DNA of 64,000 nt from Pseudomonas alkylphenolica (GCF_016009175.1 NZ_JADUCM010000008.1:115530-179529); one strand, 5' to 3'; positions 18,867 to 28,378 are shown, counted from the stretch's first letter. Made by a program: numbers and translations. The notes: generated from the letters alone by a model not told the origin.

Positions 18867-19676
18867 ATGAATATCAGCGCCCGAAGGTTAACCCGTTCCT
18901 CATCAACACGTGCACTGGCTACAGGGCTTGCCCTGATCGCCGGTTTTGCCGCCTCGATCCCGGCACAGGCCGATGAAGCCGATGCCAAGCGCCTGCTCAA
19001 AAGCATGTCCGACTACATGACCGCGCAGAAAACCCTGTCATTCAGCTACGACACCACGCTTGATGTGGTCAGCAAAGATCAGCAGCGGCTGACATTGGCT
19101 GGCTCCGGCACGGTGCTGATCAGCCGGCCTGACAAAATCCGCAGTACGCGTTCCAGTGGTTTTACCGACATCGAAATGCTTTTTGACGGCAAGACCCTGA
19201 CCTTGCTCGGCAAGAAAAAGAACATCTACGCCCAGATCGAAATACCCGGCACGCTGGACCACCTGCTGGACGAACTGCGGGACAAGTACAACAGGCCGCT
19301 GCCAGGCGCCGATCTGTTCATGTCCAATCCGCAGGAGCAGTTGATGGAAGGTGTTACCGACATCAAGGACCTGGGCAGTGGGGTCATCGGAGGTGTCGAG
19401 TGTGATCACCTGGCCTTTCGCAAGAAAGAAGTCGACTGGCAGATCTGGATTGCCCAAGGCGATCAGCCTTACCCCTGTCGGTATGTGATCACCTCTAAAA
19501 AGATTACCGGTGGACCGCAATACAGCATCCAGTTGAGCGACTGGAAAAGCGGCGTTCAGGTCGCGCCGGAGGAGTTTGCCTTCAACAACGCCACCAACGC
19601 GAAAAAGATCGAGCTTAAAGACCTGCCGAATGCAGAGGGCCTGCCGAGCAACTTTGTAGGAGCGAAAGCCAAATGA
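18867..19676 (+). CDS. DUF2092-family periplasmic protein
   Basis: This 269-residue protein has a signal peptide (ALATGLALIAGFAASIPAQA, cut before DEADAK). The mature part looks like the LolA-like DUF2092 fold: MSDYMTAQKTLSFSYD, then repeated beta strands such as LTLAGSGTVLISRPDKIR and GGVECDHLAFRKKEVDWQIW. Such folds bind lipids or hydrophobic ligands, but the family itself has no set function. Its stop overlaps the start of the next small gene (ATGA), which indicates coupled translation. Confidence 0.82.
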   Translation: MNISARRLTRSSSTRALATGLALIAGFAASIPAQADEADAKRLLKSMSDYMTAQKTLSFSYDTTLDVVSKDQQRLTLAGSGTVLISRPDKIRSTRSSGFTDIEMLFDGKTLTLLGKKKNIYAQIEIPGTLDHLLDELRDKYNRPLPGADLFMSNPQEQLMEGVTDIKDLGSGVIGGVECDHLAFRKKEVDWQIWIAQGDQPYPCRYVITSKKITGGPQYSIQLSDWKSGVQVAPEEFAFNNATNAKKIELKDLPNAEGLPSNFVGAKAK

Positions 19677-19867
19677 ACCTGTTGATGAAGTCGGGTGGCT
19701 TTTTACTGGCAGGCTTTGCCCTGACCGCTGCCCTTGAATTGGGCGAAACCTTGTCGGTACCGGGCGTGCATAGCCTGATTCCCGACGCCCAGGCCGTGGT
19801 GGGGCGCCCGCTTACACCGGTAAGCGTCGCGGGTGTGGCGCGGCGCACGGCCCGGCGCAACAACTGA
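19673..19867 (+). CDS. Small membrane-anchored protein coupled to the DUF2092 gene
   Basis: This 64-residue protein has one hydrophobic N-terminal segment (GGFLLAGFALTAALELG), a middle DAQAVVGRPLTPVSVAGVA and a basic tail RRTARRNN. A strong AGGAG lies inside the end of the DUF2092 gene, and the two share ATGA. This arrangement supports a real gene whose product works with the DUF2092 protein. I do not recognise a named family. Confidence 0.72.
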   Translation: MNLLMKSGGFLLAGFALTAALELGETLSVPGVHSLIPDAQAVVGRPLTPVSVAGVARRTARRNN

Positions 19868-20037
19868 GGGCAGCGCTGAAGACTGCAAAATATTTGCAGC
19901 CAGCCTTCACTATTTTGAATTAACACCCGCGTGCGCTTCGCGGTCAGAATCCCCTGCACGCAATATTTTGCAACACTCAAACATTCCATCTCCATGGACG
20001 GAGCCCATTCGGCGTTGCCCCGTGCAATGCTCAGCCC

Positions 20038-20062
20038 AGCCCTTGTCGGCCGGGCTTTTTTT
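20038..20062 (+). terminator. Terminator-like hairpin just before the HPP gene
   Basis: AGCCC and GGGCT enclose a nine-base loop and are followed by seven T residues on the plus strand, 24 bases before the HPP start codon. It could end the DUF2092 operon transcript. It could also end a short RNA or act as a leader attenuator for the HPP gene. Confidence 0.6.
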
Positions 20063-20085
20063 ACTGCCAGGTCGTTGATTTACCT

Positions 20086-21243
20086 ATGCCTTCCCGCCGC
20101 TTGAACAACTGGTTTACCCGGCTGCTGCCGGCTCCGCTGAACATCCCCCCGAAAGAATGGCTGCGCGCAGGCGTCGGTGCATTGCTCGGTTTGCTGCTCG
20201 CAGGCCTTGCCTGCACCCAGGTATTTGGCAGCGCCGTGGCCCTGCACTTGCTGGGGCCGTTGGCCGCCTCGGCAGTGCTGTTGTTCGCCGTGCACTCCGG
20301 TGCGCTGGCCCAGCCCTGGCCTTTTGTCGGTAGCTACGCCAGCGCGACCGTGGTCGGGTTGGTGTTGCATCACTGGTTCGGCAGCGGCCTCTGGGTGGCG
20401 GCGCTGGCGCTAGGGGTGGCGTTGCTGGTGATGTGCCTGCTGCGCTGCCTGCATCCGCCTGGCGGTGGAGTAGCGGTCAGTGTGGTGCTGGCTGACTCGT
20501 CGCTTGCAGCCTTGGGCGACAGGGTGTTCGAGCCGATCATGCTCAACGCCCTGGTGCTGGTCGCCGTGGCGGTGATCTATAACCGCCTGACCGGCGTGCG
20601 CTACCCGAAGACCGCCGCCCCGCGCAGCGACCTGCATCACACCGCCGATGTCTCGCCCGGTGAGCGGGTTGGCGTAAGTGGCGAGGACCTGGACCAGACG
20701 CTCGAAGCGCTGGGCGAGTTCGTCGACATCACGCGTGACGAACTCGAGCACATCATCCTGACCACCGAGCAGCACGCGCTCAAGCGCAGCCTGGGCGGGA
20801 TCACCGCCGCGTCGGTGATGTCCCGCGATGTGCAGCAGGTCACACCAGGCACAACCTTGCAAGCGGCCTGGAAGCAATTGTCCGGCCATCACGTCAAGGC
20901 CTTGCCGGTACTCGATGAGGCGCAGCAGCTTGTGGGGATCGTCACCCTCAGCGACCTGGCCGGTGCCGCCATGGCCCAGTCGCAGTTCAGCTGGCGCGGG
21001 CTGTTGCGCCGCCGTCAGGTGCGGGTGGCACAGATCATGAGCCGGCCGGTGATTACGGTGAACAGCAACGAGCCGGTGGTGACGCTGATTCCGCTGCTGA
21101 GCGACCGAGGCTTGCATTGCCTGCCAGTGCTGGTGGGCCAGCAACTGGCCGGTGTCATCACCCAGACCGACCTGATCGCCGGGCTCAAGCGGCACCTGCT
21201 GACAACCGGCGCACCTTCAGATCACCGGGTCCCAGCGCTGTGA
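20086..21243 (+). CDS. HPP-family membrane protein with two CBS domains
   Basis: This 385-residue protein has an N-terminal HPP domain with about four or five helices. It includes ALHLLGPLAASAVLLFAVH, PWPFVGSYASATVVGLVLHH and the name-giving LHPPGGGVAVSVVL. Two CBS domains follow at about 245-375 (VMSRDVQQVTPGTTLQAAWK and IMSRPVITVNSNEPVVTLIP), which bind adenosine nucleotides and tune partner domains. Some HPP proteins carry nitrite across membranes, but the role here is unproven. Its last 27 bases overlap the end of a converging LysR gene. Confidence 0.88.
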   Translation: MPSRRLNNWFTRLLPAPLNIPPKEWLRAGVGALLGLLLAGLACTQVFGSAVALHLLGPLAASAVLLFAVHSGALAQPWPFVGSYASATVVGLVLHHWFGSGLWVAALALGVALLVMCLLRCLHPPGGGVAVSVVLADSSLAALGDRVFEPIMLNALVLVAVAVIYNRLTGVRYPKTAAPRSDLHHTADVSPGERVGVSGEDLDQTLEALGEFVDITRDELEHIILTTEQHALKRSLGGITAASVMSRDVQQVTPGTTLQAAWKQLSGHHVKALPVLDEAQQLVGIVTLSDLAGAAMAQSQFSWRGLLRRRQVRVAQIMSRPVITVNSNEPVVTLIPLLSDRGLHCLPVLVGQQLAGVITQTDLIAGLKRHLLTTGAPSDHRVPAL

Positions 21244-22083
21244 CCAGTCGCTGTCGCCGTCGGCGACCAGTTTGCGCAGCACCGTGAAGGCCTGTTGCAG
21301 GGCTTCGCTGTCACGCTCGCGGGCGTGTACCAGGTAGGTGGGGTAGGTGAACTCCGGTGCCTGCGGCACGCGCTCGAAGATGCCGCTGTCCAGGTAGCTT
21401 TGCACCACGCGGGTACGGAAGTAGCCGCTGCCGCCGTGTTCGAGGATGAATTGCAGCGCCAGCGGACCGAGGTTGAAACTCAGTGTCGGGCGGGTGAGCT
21501 CGGGCAGGGCGGCATCGTGCTGGCGACGAAAGTCCTCGCCCCAGTCAATGTAGATATAGGGCTCAGGCTTGTCGGTACGACGTATGCGAATGAGCTTTTC
21601 TTCCATCAGTTGCTCGACCTGCACACCCGGCCCATAAGTCGGTTGGTACACCAGCACGGCGTCGAGCGTGCCCATTTCCAGTTTGCGCAGCAACGATTCG
21701 CCATCGCTGACTTCATTGCGGATGGCGTGGCTGGGCATGGCGTGGTGCAGCGCGCTGACCCAGTCGAGCACCATCGGGTTGCCCAGGCTGACTTCGCCGC
21801 CGATATGCAGCACCTGGTGGCAGCCTTCGGGCAGCGGCAAGTCGCGACGGGCCGACTCCCAGGTTTGTACCAGCTGGTTGGCGTACACCACGAAGGCTTC
21901 GCCATCGGCAGTGAGGGTGGCGCCGCTGCGGCTGCGGATGAACAGCTGGCAGGCCAGGTGCTGCTCGAGCTTCTGCACCCGCGCGGTAATGGCGGTCTGG
22001 GTGACATGCAGGCGCTCGGCAGCGGAAACCAGGCTGCCGCAACGGACGATCTCAAGAAAGGTACGGGCCAGCTCGATATCCAT
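21217..22083 (-). CDS. LysR-family transcriptional regulator
   Basis: This 288-residue protein has a standard N-terminal LysR helix-turn-helix (FLEIVRCGSLVSAAERLHVT, QTAITARVQKLEQHL) and a C-terminal effector domain (LHIGGEVSLGNPMVLDWVSA onward). It diverges from the small gene at 22201 and converges, with a 27-base overlap, on the HPP gene. The ligand and targets are unknown; the divergent 22201 gene is the default candidate. Confidence 0.9.
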   Translation of the reverse strand: MDIELARTFLEIVRCGSLVSAAERLHVTQTAITARVQKLEQHLACQLFIRSRSGATLTADGEAFVVYANQLVQTWESARRDLPLPEGCHQVLHIGGEVSLGNPMVLDWVSALHHAMPSHAIRNEVSDGESLLRKLEMGTLDAVLVYQPTYGPGVQVEQLMEEKLIRIRRTDKPEPYIYIDWGEDFRRQHDAALPELTRPTLSFNLGPLALQFILEHGGSGYFRTRVVQSYLDSGIFERVPQAPEFTYPTYLVHARERDSEALQQAFTVLRKLVADGDSDWSQRWDPVI

Positions 22084-22200
22084 GGAAAGTGCCGAGGAAA
22101 AAGGTGGCCCATTCTAGTGGGTTTGCACTGTTTTGGGGCAGCAAAACGCTCATCGTTCACTCAACTATAGTAAACAGGTTGTTGTAACCGGAGCCTGGCC

Positions 22201-22389
22201 ATGCAGTTGATCAGTCGTGAACCCTGGTGGCGTGAACCGCCCAAGCCCGGCCAGCGCGAGCAGGATCTGCACTGGGGCTTTCTGGAGATTTACAAAGACG
22301 GCCATGCGGTGTTCGTGGACCAGCGTCCCAGTGACAAGGAGCTGGCCGAACGCAAGAGTTGTCGTAATTTTCCGGAGGCTGAAGAGTAA
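22201..22389 (+). CDS. Small conserved hypothetical protein
   Basis: This 62-residue acidic, Trp-rich soluble protein starts MQLISREPWWREPPKPGQRE and has LHWGFLEIYKDGHAVFVDQR in the middle. A GGAG lies eight bases before the ATG. It diverges from the LysR gene with 117 bases between. No family name is recognised, and there are no membrane segments or metal motifs. Confidence 0.65.
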   Translation: MQLISREPWWREPPKPGQREQDLHWGFLEIYKDGHAVFVDQRPSDKELAERKSCRNFPEAEE

Positions 22390-22487
22390 CCGCAAACATT
22401 GGGTCGCTCATTTTTTGCAGCGCTGTTTGCCTTGACGCCCGCCGAGTTGCAACATGCTGCTACAAAGAACAATAAGCTGATGTGCCA

Positions 22488-25019
22488 ATGTCCCAACTGA
22501 ACACCCGCCACACCTTACCTGCAGGCTCGGCACGACTCGCGCCTGGCCATGTGCAGCGCCCACGCCTGAGCGAAGCATTGCTTAACGCCCACTGCCGGTT
22601 ACGCCTGCTCTGCGCCCCGGTTGGCAGCGGTAAAAGCGCGCTGTTGAGCGAGTGTGTCCAGCATTGTCCGGCCGATACCCGCGTGGTCTACCTCAACCTG
22701 CGTGGCAAAGCCATCAGCTGCGAAGCCTTCCTGCAGCAACTGGCCGATGCCCTCGGGGTAGAAGGGCATTCTCCGGCGCAGGTTCGTGAGCATCTGGATA
22801 CCGCGCAGTCTGCGCTGTGGCTGATGATCGACGACTATCCGCGGCTGCCCGACGCAGCGCTGGATGCGCTGCTCAATGACCTGATCCTGAGCACCTCAGC
22901 GCAGGTCAACTGGTGGCTGGCGTGCCGGCGGCGGCCCGCCTTGCAGCTTACCCGTCTGTTGCTCGATGCCGACCTGTTCGAGCTGGGCAGTGCCGAGCTT
23001 GGTTTCAACGAGCAGGAGTTGGGCGAGCTGTTGCAACACAAGGACCGGCACTGGCCATGGCCTGCCGTCAACGACCTGCGTACGGACTCCCAAGGCTGGT
23101 GCGCCGGCATTCGCCTGTACCTGCTGGCGCTGAAATCTACGGCCGAACCGCAGCCTTTCAATTTGGCAGAGGGCTTGCTGTTTGAATACCTGCGCCGGGA
23201 GCTGCTGGACGAGTTGCCGGAGCAATGGCGCCAGGCGCTGTTCACCCTTGCGCAGCTGCCGTACTTCGATGCCGGGTTGTGCGAGCACCTGCTCGGGGTT
23301 GGCGAAGGCGCGGGTTTGCTTGAGCAGTTGAGCACCTGCGGGTTGTTTATCGAGCCGGTCGGCAGTGACGGGCAGGTGTACCAAGTGCCTGTGGCGGTCA
23401 GGGGCGCGCTGGCTGGCGAGTTGCCGGAGAACCTCGCCAAGGCGGTGTTTCGCAAGGCCTGCCAGTGGTACGTAAACCAGGGCAATGTGCGCCTGGCGCT
23501 GGAGTATGCGGTGCGCGCCGATCAGCCGGAGATGGCCGCCAGCCTGATGCAGCGCTTCACCGGTGATGCCTTGTTGCAAGGGCGTAGCCTGGCGCAACTG
23601 ATGCAGTGGCGCCGCGAGCTACCGGGCGAGCTGCTCGTCAGCACCCCGCGTTTGTTGATACTCAATGCCTGGGCGTTGTTGCTCAGTGGCCGGCTCGACG
23701 AAGCGCAGGTGTACGCCGAGCAGCTGGCCCGCTTTCTGCCGCAGCCCGATGCGGTGCGTCAGTTTGAACTGATCGCGCAGTGGAAAGCGCTGCGCGGCAA
23801 CATTGCGTTTCATCGTGGGCAGGGCGAGCAAGCGCGGCGCTGGCTGACTGAAGCCGTAGAGGAGTTGCCCGAGCGCTCCTGGAGCCAATGCCTGTTCAGT
23901 ACTGCTCTGCTCGTGGAAATGGCCTTGATCGACGGGCGCCTGGACGAAGCGCTGGAGCTCAATCGCGACGCCACCAAGAAGGCCCGACAGCACGCCAGCC
24001 TGGCCATGGAGAGCGTCATGGCCCTGGGGCATGTGAAACTGCTGGAACTGCGCGGTGAGCTGCTGCGTGCCGAGACGTTGCTCAAGCGTCTGTACACTGA
24101 GCTGTCTGCGGCCTGGGGGGCTGAGGCGAGCCCGATGCGAGGCCGGGTGCAACTGCGTCAGGCGTCGATCCTGGTGCAGTTGGGGCGCTATCAGGAAGCG
24201 GAAACGGTGTTTCAGGCGGGCATGCAGGAATGTCAGTTCTGTGGTGATCTGGCGGCGTTCTGGGGCTTGTTGGGCCTGGCTGAGCTGGACGGTGTGCAGG
24301 GCGACCTGGCCAGTGCCTTTACGCGTATTTCCGATGCCGAACGGGCGATGCAGTACAACCTGATCAGCGAGTCGGTCTATCAAGGTCAGGTGCTACGGGC
24401 CAAGGCGCGCCTGTGGCTGCGCCAGGGGCGTACGGCGCAGGTGGATAAAGCCTTGAGCGGCTTGCCTGCGACGGCACTGGAATACGCGCCGTATGGCGCG
24501 CCCGACCTGCACCTGCGCCTGCACCTTCTGCAACTGCAGGCAAGCCTTGCCGGGGGGGCGGTCGGCCCGGCCCTGGAAAAACTCACGCACTTGCACGCGC
24601 GGGCCCGCAACGAAGGGCGCCGGGCCCTGGCCTGTGAAGCAGGCTTCAGCCTGGCCGAGGCGCTGCACGCCGACAACAAGCCGGCGCAGGCCAAGCAGAT
24701 GCTGCTGGAGACGCTTGCCCAGGCCCGGCAAATGGGCCTGGTGAGTGTCGAGCGGGCGTTTGCCTTGCGCAACCCGGCGCTGGCCCGCTGGGCAGGCGAA
24801 GCCAGCAGTAGCGAGGGCGAGCCGGCGGCGCTGTTGAGCCGCCGCGAAATGGACGTGCTCAAGCTGATCTCCCAGGGCTTTTCCAACCAGCAGATTGCCG
24901 AAAGCCTGTTTATCTCCTTGCACACCGTCAAAACCCATGCGCAGCGGATCAATTTCAAACTGGGCGTGGAGCGTCGCACTCAGGCCGTGGCCAGGGCCAA
25001 AGAGCTGGGGCTCAACTGA
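22488..25019 (+). CDS. MalT-like large LuxR-family regulator
   Basis: This 843-residue STAND-type activator has a P-loop near residues 43-51 (APVGSGKSALL) and a Walker B-like LWLMIDDYPRLPDAALD. A long helical TPR-like middle follows, and the C-terminus has a LuxR HTH (LLSRREMDVLKLISQGFSNQ, QQIAESLFISLHTVKTH). Such proteins bind ATP and an inducer, assemble and activate transcription. The ATG at 22488 was taken; a GTG two codons earlier is also possible, and neither has a strong ribosome site. Its stop abuts the end of the converging AraC gene. It may control the GMC oxidoreductase, but this is unproven. Confidence 0.87.
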   Translation: MSQLNTRHTLPAGSARLAPGHVQRPRLSEALLNAHCRLRLLCAPVGSGKSALLSECVQHCPADTRVVYLNLRGKAISCEAFLQQLADALGVEGHSPAQVREHLDTAQSALWLMIDDYPRLPDAALDALLNDLILSTSAQVNWWLACRRRPALQLTRLLLDADLFELGSAELGFNEQELGELLQHKDRHWPWPAVNDLRTDSQGWCAGIRLYLLALKSTAEPQPFNLAEGLLFEYLRRELLDELPEQWRQALFTLAQLPYFDAGLCEHLLGVGEGAGLLEQLSTCGLFIEPVGSDGQVYQVPVAVRGALAGELPENLAKAVFRKACQWYVNQGNVRLALEYAVRADQPEMAASLMQRFTGDALLQGRSLAQLMQWRRELPGELLVSTPRLLILNAWALLLSGRLDEAQVYAEQLARFLPQPDAVRQFELIAQWKALRGNIAFHRGQGEQARRWLTEAVEELPERSWSQCLFSTALLVEMALIDGRLDEALELNRDATKKARQHASLAMESVMALGHVKLLELRGELLRAETLLKRLYTELSAAWGAEASPMRGRVQLRQASILVQLGRYQEAETVFQAGMQECQFCGDLAAFWGLLGLAELDGVQGDLASAFTRISDAERAMQYNLISESVYQGQVLRAKARLWLRQGRTAQVDKALSGLPATALEYAPYGAPDLHLRLHLLQLQASLAGGAVGPALEKLTHLHARARNEGRRALACEAGFSLAEALHADNKPAQAKQMLLETLAQARQMGLVSVERAFALRNPALARWAGEASSSEGEPAALLSRREMDVLKLISQGFSNQQIAESLFISLHTVKTHAQRINFKLGVERRTQAVARAKELGLN

Positions 25020-26036
25020 TCAGTCGGGCGCAGCCGCCAGCAGATGCTGGCGCCGTGCCTTCGGGGTGGTGCCGTACCAGCGTCGGCACGCGCGGTTGAA
25101 CACGCTTTGCTCGCTAAAGCCGAGCAAACCGGCCACTTGTGACATCGGCATGTTGCGTTCGGCCAGGTAAAGCTCGGCGCGGTCCCGGCGCAGGGCCTCA
25201 AGCAGCGTTTCGAAACCGCTGCCTTGCTCGGCCAGGCGCCGCTGCAACACCCGCTCATGCAACCCCAGCTGCTCGGCGACCAGCGCCAGGCGGCAGCGCT
25301 GGGTGGGCAGCAGGCGCAGGATCAGGCGCTCGACCTGTTGCGTGAGATTGGCGGGCTCGCTGGCGCCGAAGTGGCTCAGGTAGTGGTCCAGGGTCTTGTG
25401 CATCAAGGGGTCTTGCTGTTCGATCGGTTGCTGCAACTGCTCGGCACTGAGCACCAGGGCGTTGCAGGCCTGGCCGGGGTAGGTGGTGGCCTTGAACAAA
25501 CGCCGGTAGCGCGCCACCGGCAGTGGCGAGGCGCCACTGAGCAGAATCGCCTGGGCATTGAAGTGCGCGCCGCACAGCAACTTCATGGTGTTGTAGCCCA
25601 CACCCATTGCCAGTTCGACCATTTGCCGCTTTTGCACCAGGCCCGGCAGGCGGATATCGATCACCAGCTTCGGCGCATGGTTCTGGCTGGTGTCCAGGTC
25701 CAGGTGTATGCCCGGGCTGTGGTAGCCGATAAACCGCACGATATCGGCCAGCGCCAGGCCGACCGTTGCCGAACTGCGTGCGATCAGGGCAATCGGGCCG
25801 AGCACCTGCAGGTCCTGATACGCCGCCATGCGCAGGCCAAAGTCTGGGCAGTCCAGCGTTTGCGCGGCGTATTCGAGCAGCCCGACCAAGGCACGCAGCG
25901 GCATGCGCGCGTCTTCTTCGAGCATCAACCCCGGGTCGATCCGAAAGCGTTTGAGCAGGGCATCGGGATCGCCGCCCAATTGCAGGGCAACCTCACGAAA
26001 ACCGGTCAGGGAGCTGATGCGGATGAGTGCGCTCAT
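25020..26036 (-). CDS. AraC-family regulator (OruR/ArgR-like layout)
   Basis: This 338-residue protein has the N-terminal ligand-type domain of the Arabinose_bd/PF12625 group (GLRMAAYQDLQVLGPIALIA, IVRFIGYHSPGIHLDLD). A C-terminal double HTH follows (LALVAEQLGLHERVLQRRLA, SQVAGLLGFSEQSVFNRACR, RWYGTTPKARR). It diverges from the GMC oxidoreductase by 97 bases and most probably controls it. The ATG at 26036 is used; a TTG three codons upstream is less likely. Confidence 0.88.
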   Translation of the reverse strand: MSALIRISSLTGFREVALQLGGDPDALLKRFRIDPGLMLEEDARMPLRALVGLLEYAAQTLDCPDFGLRMAAYQDLQVLGPIALIARSSATVGLALADIVRFIGYHSPGIHLDLDTSQNHAPKLVIDIRLPGLVQKRQMVELAMGVGYNTMKLLCGAHFNAQAILLSGASPLPVARYRRLFKATTYPGQACNALVLSAEQLQQPIEQQDPLMHKTLDHYLSHFGASEPANLTQQVERLILRLLPTQRCRLALVAEQLGLHERVLQRRLAEQGSGFETLLEALRRDRAELYLAERNMPMSQVAGLLGFSEQSVFNRACRRWYGTTPKARRQHLLAAAPD

Positions 26037-26133
26037 AGTCGTCAAAGATCAAAAATAAGTCGGCAAAGATCAATTAATTTGCGCTACGCCAGCCAACAAT
26101 GCCAGTTCATTCCGCAGCGTGAGAACAATAACA

Positions 26134-27726
26134 ATGGAATTCGACTACATCATCGTCGGTGCAGGCTCGGCAGGCTGTGTGCTGGCCAACCGCTTGAGTG
26201 CCGACCCGGCAGTGCGCGTCTGCCTGCTGGAGGCGGGCCCGCAGGACCGTTCGCCGCTGATCCATGCCCCCATCGGTGTTGCCGCCATCTTGCCGACCCG
26301 GCATGTCAACTGGGCGTTCAATACCGTACCGCAGCCGGGGCTGGGCGGGCGCGTGGGCTATCAGCCGCGTGGCAAGGTGCTGGGCGGCAGCAGCTCGATC
26401 AACGGCATGATCTATATTCGCGGGCATCACAGCGACTTTGATGATTGGCAGGCGCTGGGCAATCCCGGTTGGTCGTACGCCGATGTGCTGCCGTACTTTC
26501 GCAAAAGCGAAAGCCACCACGGTGGTGGCTGCGCGCACCATGGCGGCAACGGCGAGCTGTATGTCGGCAAGGCGCAGTCGCATCCGGCCAGCCAGGCCTT
26601 CATCAAGGCCGCGCAAATGGCCGGTCACCGCTATAACCCGGACTTCAATGGTGCCGATCAGGAAGGCGTGGGGCCCTACGAGGTGACCATTCGCGACGGC
26701 CGGCGCTGGAGCACCGCCACGGCGTTTCTCAAACCGGTACGTGAGCAGCGCAGCAACCTTACGGTCATCACCCATGCTCACGCCGAGCGCATCCTGTTGC
26801 AAGGCAAGCAGGCGGTGGGCGTGAAGGTGCGCGTCAAGGGCAGGCCGGTCGAACTCAAGGCGCGCAAGGAGGTACTGGTGAGCGCCGGTGCCTTTGGCAG
26901 CCCGCAGCTGCTGATGTTGTCGGGTATCGGCGCCGAGGCCGAACTCAAGCCGCACGGTATTGCGGTACACCATGAACTGCCGGGCGTCGGTCAGAACCTG
27001 CAGGACCACCCGGACGTGGTGCTGTGCTACCGCAGCAGCGACAACACGCTGCCCGGCTTTTCCGTAGGCGGCGGGGTGAAGATGGGCAAGGCCTTGCTCG
27101 ACTATGCGCGCAACAAGACCGGCCCCTTTGCGAGCAACTTCGCCGAGGCCGGGGCGTTCCTCAAAACCGATGCCAGCCTGGCGCGCCCGGATATTCAGCT
27201 GCACTCGGTGATCAGCATGGTCGACAACCACAACCGCAGCCTGCACTGGGGCCATGGTTTCAGCTGCCATGTGTGCGTGTTGCGGCCGAAAAGTATCGGT
27301 ACAGTGGGCCTGTATTCGGCCGACCCGGTTGCCGCGCCGCGCATCGACCCGAAACTGCTCAGCCATGACGACGATGTGCACACACTGCTCAAAGGCTATC
27401 GCATGGCCCGCACCATCCTCGAACAGGCACCCATGGCCCCGTTCGGGCTCAAGGACATGTACAGCCAGGGGCTGTACGCCGACGAGCAACTGGTCGAGGT
27501 GCTGCGCCAGCGCACCGACACCATTTACCACCCGGTGGGCACCTGCAAGATGGGCAGCGACGAGCAGGCGGTCGTCGACAGCCAGCTGCGCGTGCATGGT
27601 ATCGAGGGCCTGCGGGTGGTCGACGCCTCGATCATGCCGACCCTGGTCGGGGGCAACACCAATGCCGCCGCGATCATGATTGCGGAGCGGGCCGCGCACT
27701 GGCTGGGGGCCGGCTCAAGGGGGTAA
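26134..27726 (+). CDS. GMC-family FAD alcohol/choline-type dehydrogenase
   Basis: This 530-residue flavoprotein has the N-terminal FAD motif YIIVGAGSAGCVLANRL, GMC signature 1 in GKVLGGSSSINGMIYIRG, signature 2 in GAFGSPQLLMLSGIG, the active-site His in YHPVGTCKMG and the final GGNTNAAAIMIAE. It resembles choline dehydrogenase and AlkJ-type alcohol dehydrogenases, which pass electrons to the respiratory chain. The ATG at 26134 matches the family start. The divergent AraC gene suggests substrate induction. The substrate, an aliphatic or aromatic alcohol, cannot be fixed from sequence. Confidence 0.88.
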   Translation: MEFDYIIVGAGSAGCVLANRLSADPAVRVCLLEAGPQDRSPLIHAPIGVAAILPTRHVNWAFNTVPQPGLGGRVGYQPRGKVLGGSSSINGMIYIRGHHSDFDDWQALGNPGWSYADVLPYFRKSESHHGGGCAHHGGNGELYVGKAQSHPASQAFIKAAQMAGHRYNPDFNGADQEGVGPYEVTIRDGRRWSTATAFLKPVREQRSNLTVITHAHAERILLQGKQAVGVKVRVKGRPVELKARKEVLVSAGAFGSPQLLMLSGIGAEAELKPHGIAVHHELPGVGQNLQDHPDVVLCYRSSDNTLPGFSVGGGVKMGKALLDYARNKTGPFASNFAEAGAFLKTDASLARPDIQLHSVISMVDNHNRSLHWGHGFSCHVCVLRPKSIGTVGLYSADPVAAPRIDPKLLSHDDDVHTLLKGYRMARTILEQAPMAPFGLKDMYSQGLYADEQLVEVLRQRTDTIYHPVGTCKMGSDEQAVVDSQLRVHGIEGLRVVDASIMPTLVGGNTNAAAIMIAERAAHWLGAGSRG

Positions 27727-27823
27727 CGTACGCCGCAGGGTATCGTCAAAGCCTGTGAATCCATGGTATTCCGTGAAGGGCCGGTGCCGGTGCACCGGCT
27801 GATGCGCCCGAACGGAAGGCCAC

Positions 27824-28378
27824 ATGAGCAGCAGACACCTCGACCCTTTGCGCCAGACCATCCAGCACCAGCCGGTGATGGCGCCGCCTGCGCCCTGGAC
27901 GCAGACAGCCCGGTTCACCGTTGCCGGGCTGCTGGAGGTCGGTTTCGACCGTGACAGCGAACTGCTGTTGATTGCCTCAAGCTCCGGGCGCAGCGTGCTG
28001 GATTGCCAGCGCGGTGAAAAAGTCGCCCGCGACCGCACCGACAACCTCGGCAGCGACCGCTACCTGGACGCGCACGGCATTGGCCCGCTGAGCGGCCGGG
28101 TAATCCGCATGGCCGGCATCAGTGGCGGTGGCTTGCCCCTGGCCACCGCCGATGGCTGGATGGTCGAAGACATCATCCTGGCCTGGCCGGAGCAGCACCT
28201 GCTGCTGGTGGAACCGGGTTCGTGGCTGCATGGCGAACGCTATGGGCGGCCTGCGGTGTTTCACAAGCTGGGGGTGGAGCTAGAAGTGCGCGCCTTCGGC
28301 TTTTCCTATAGCGGGCTGAGCCTGGTGATCGCCACCGCCGGTGAAGTGCTGGTGTGGGGGCGCAAGTCGCTGGCCTGA
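27824..28378 (+). CDS. Conserved hypothetical soluble protein
   Basis: This 184-residue protein has no signal peptide or membrane helix and is rich in beta-strand-like stretches (ARFTVAGLLEVGFDRDSELL, LGVELEVRAFGFSYSG, LSLVIATAGEVLVWGRK). A GGAAGG precedes the ATG. It lies after the GMC gene in the same direction with 97 bases between. I do not recognise a family or function. Confidence 0.72.
   Translation: MSSRHLDPLRQTIQHQPVMAPPAPWTQTARFTVAGLLEVGFDRDSELLLIASSSGRSVLDCQRGEKVARDRTDNLGSDRYLDAHGIGPLSGRVIRMAGISGGGLPLATADGWMVEDIILAWPEQHLLLVEPGSWLHGERYGRPAVFHKLGVELEVRAFGFSYSGLSLVIATAGEVLVWGRKSLA

Noticed and set aside
26107..27699. 530-codon minus-strand open frame
   Set aside because: It is antisense to the GMC oxidoreductase and His-rich in the way shadow frames often are.
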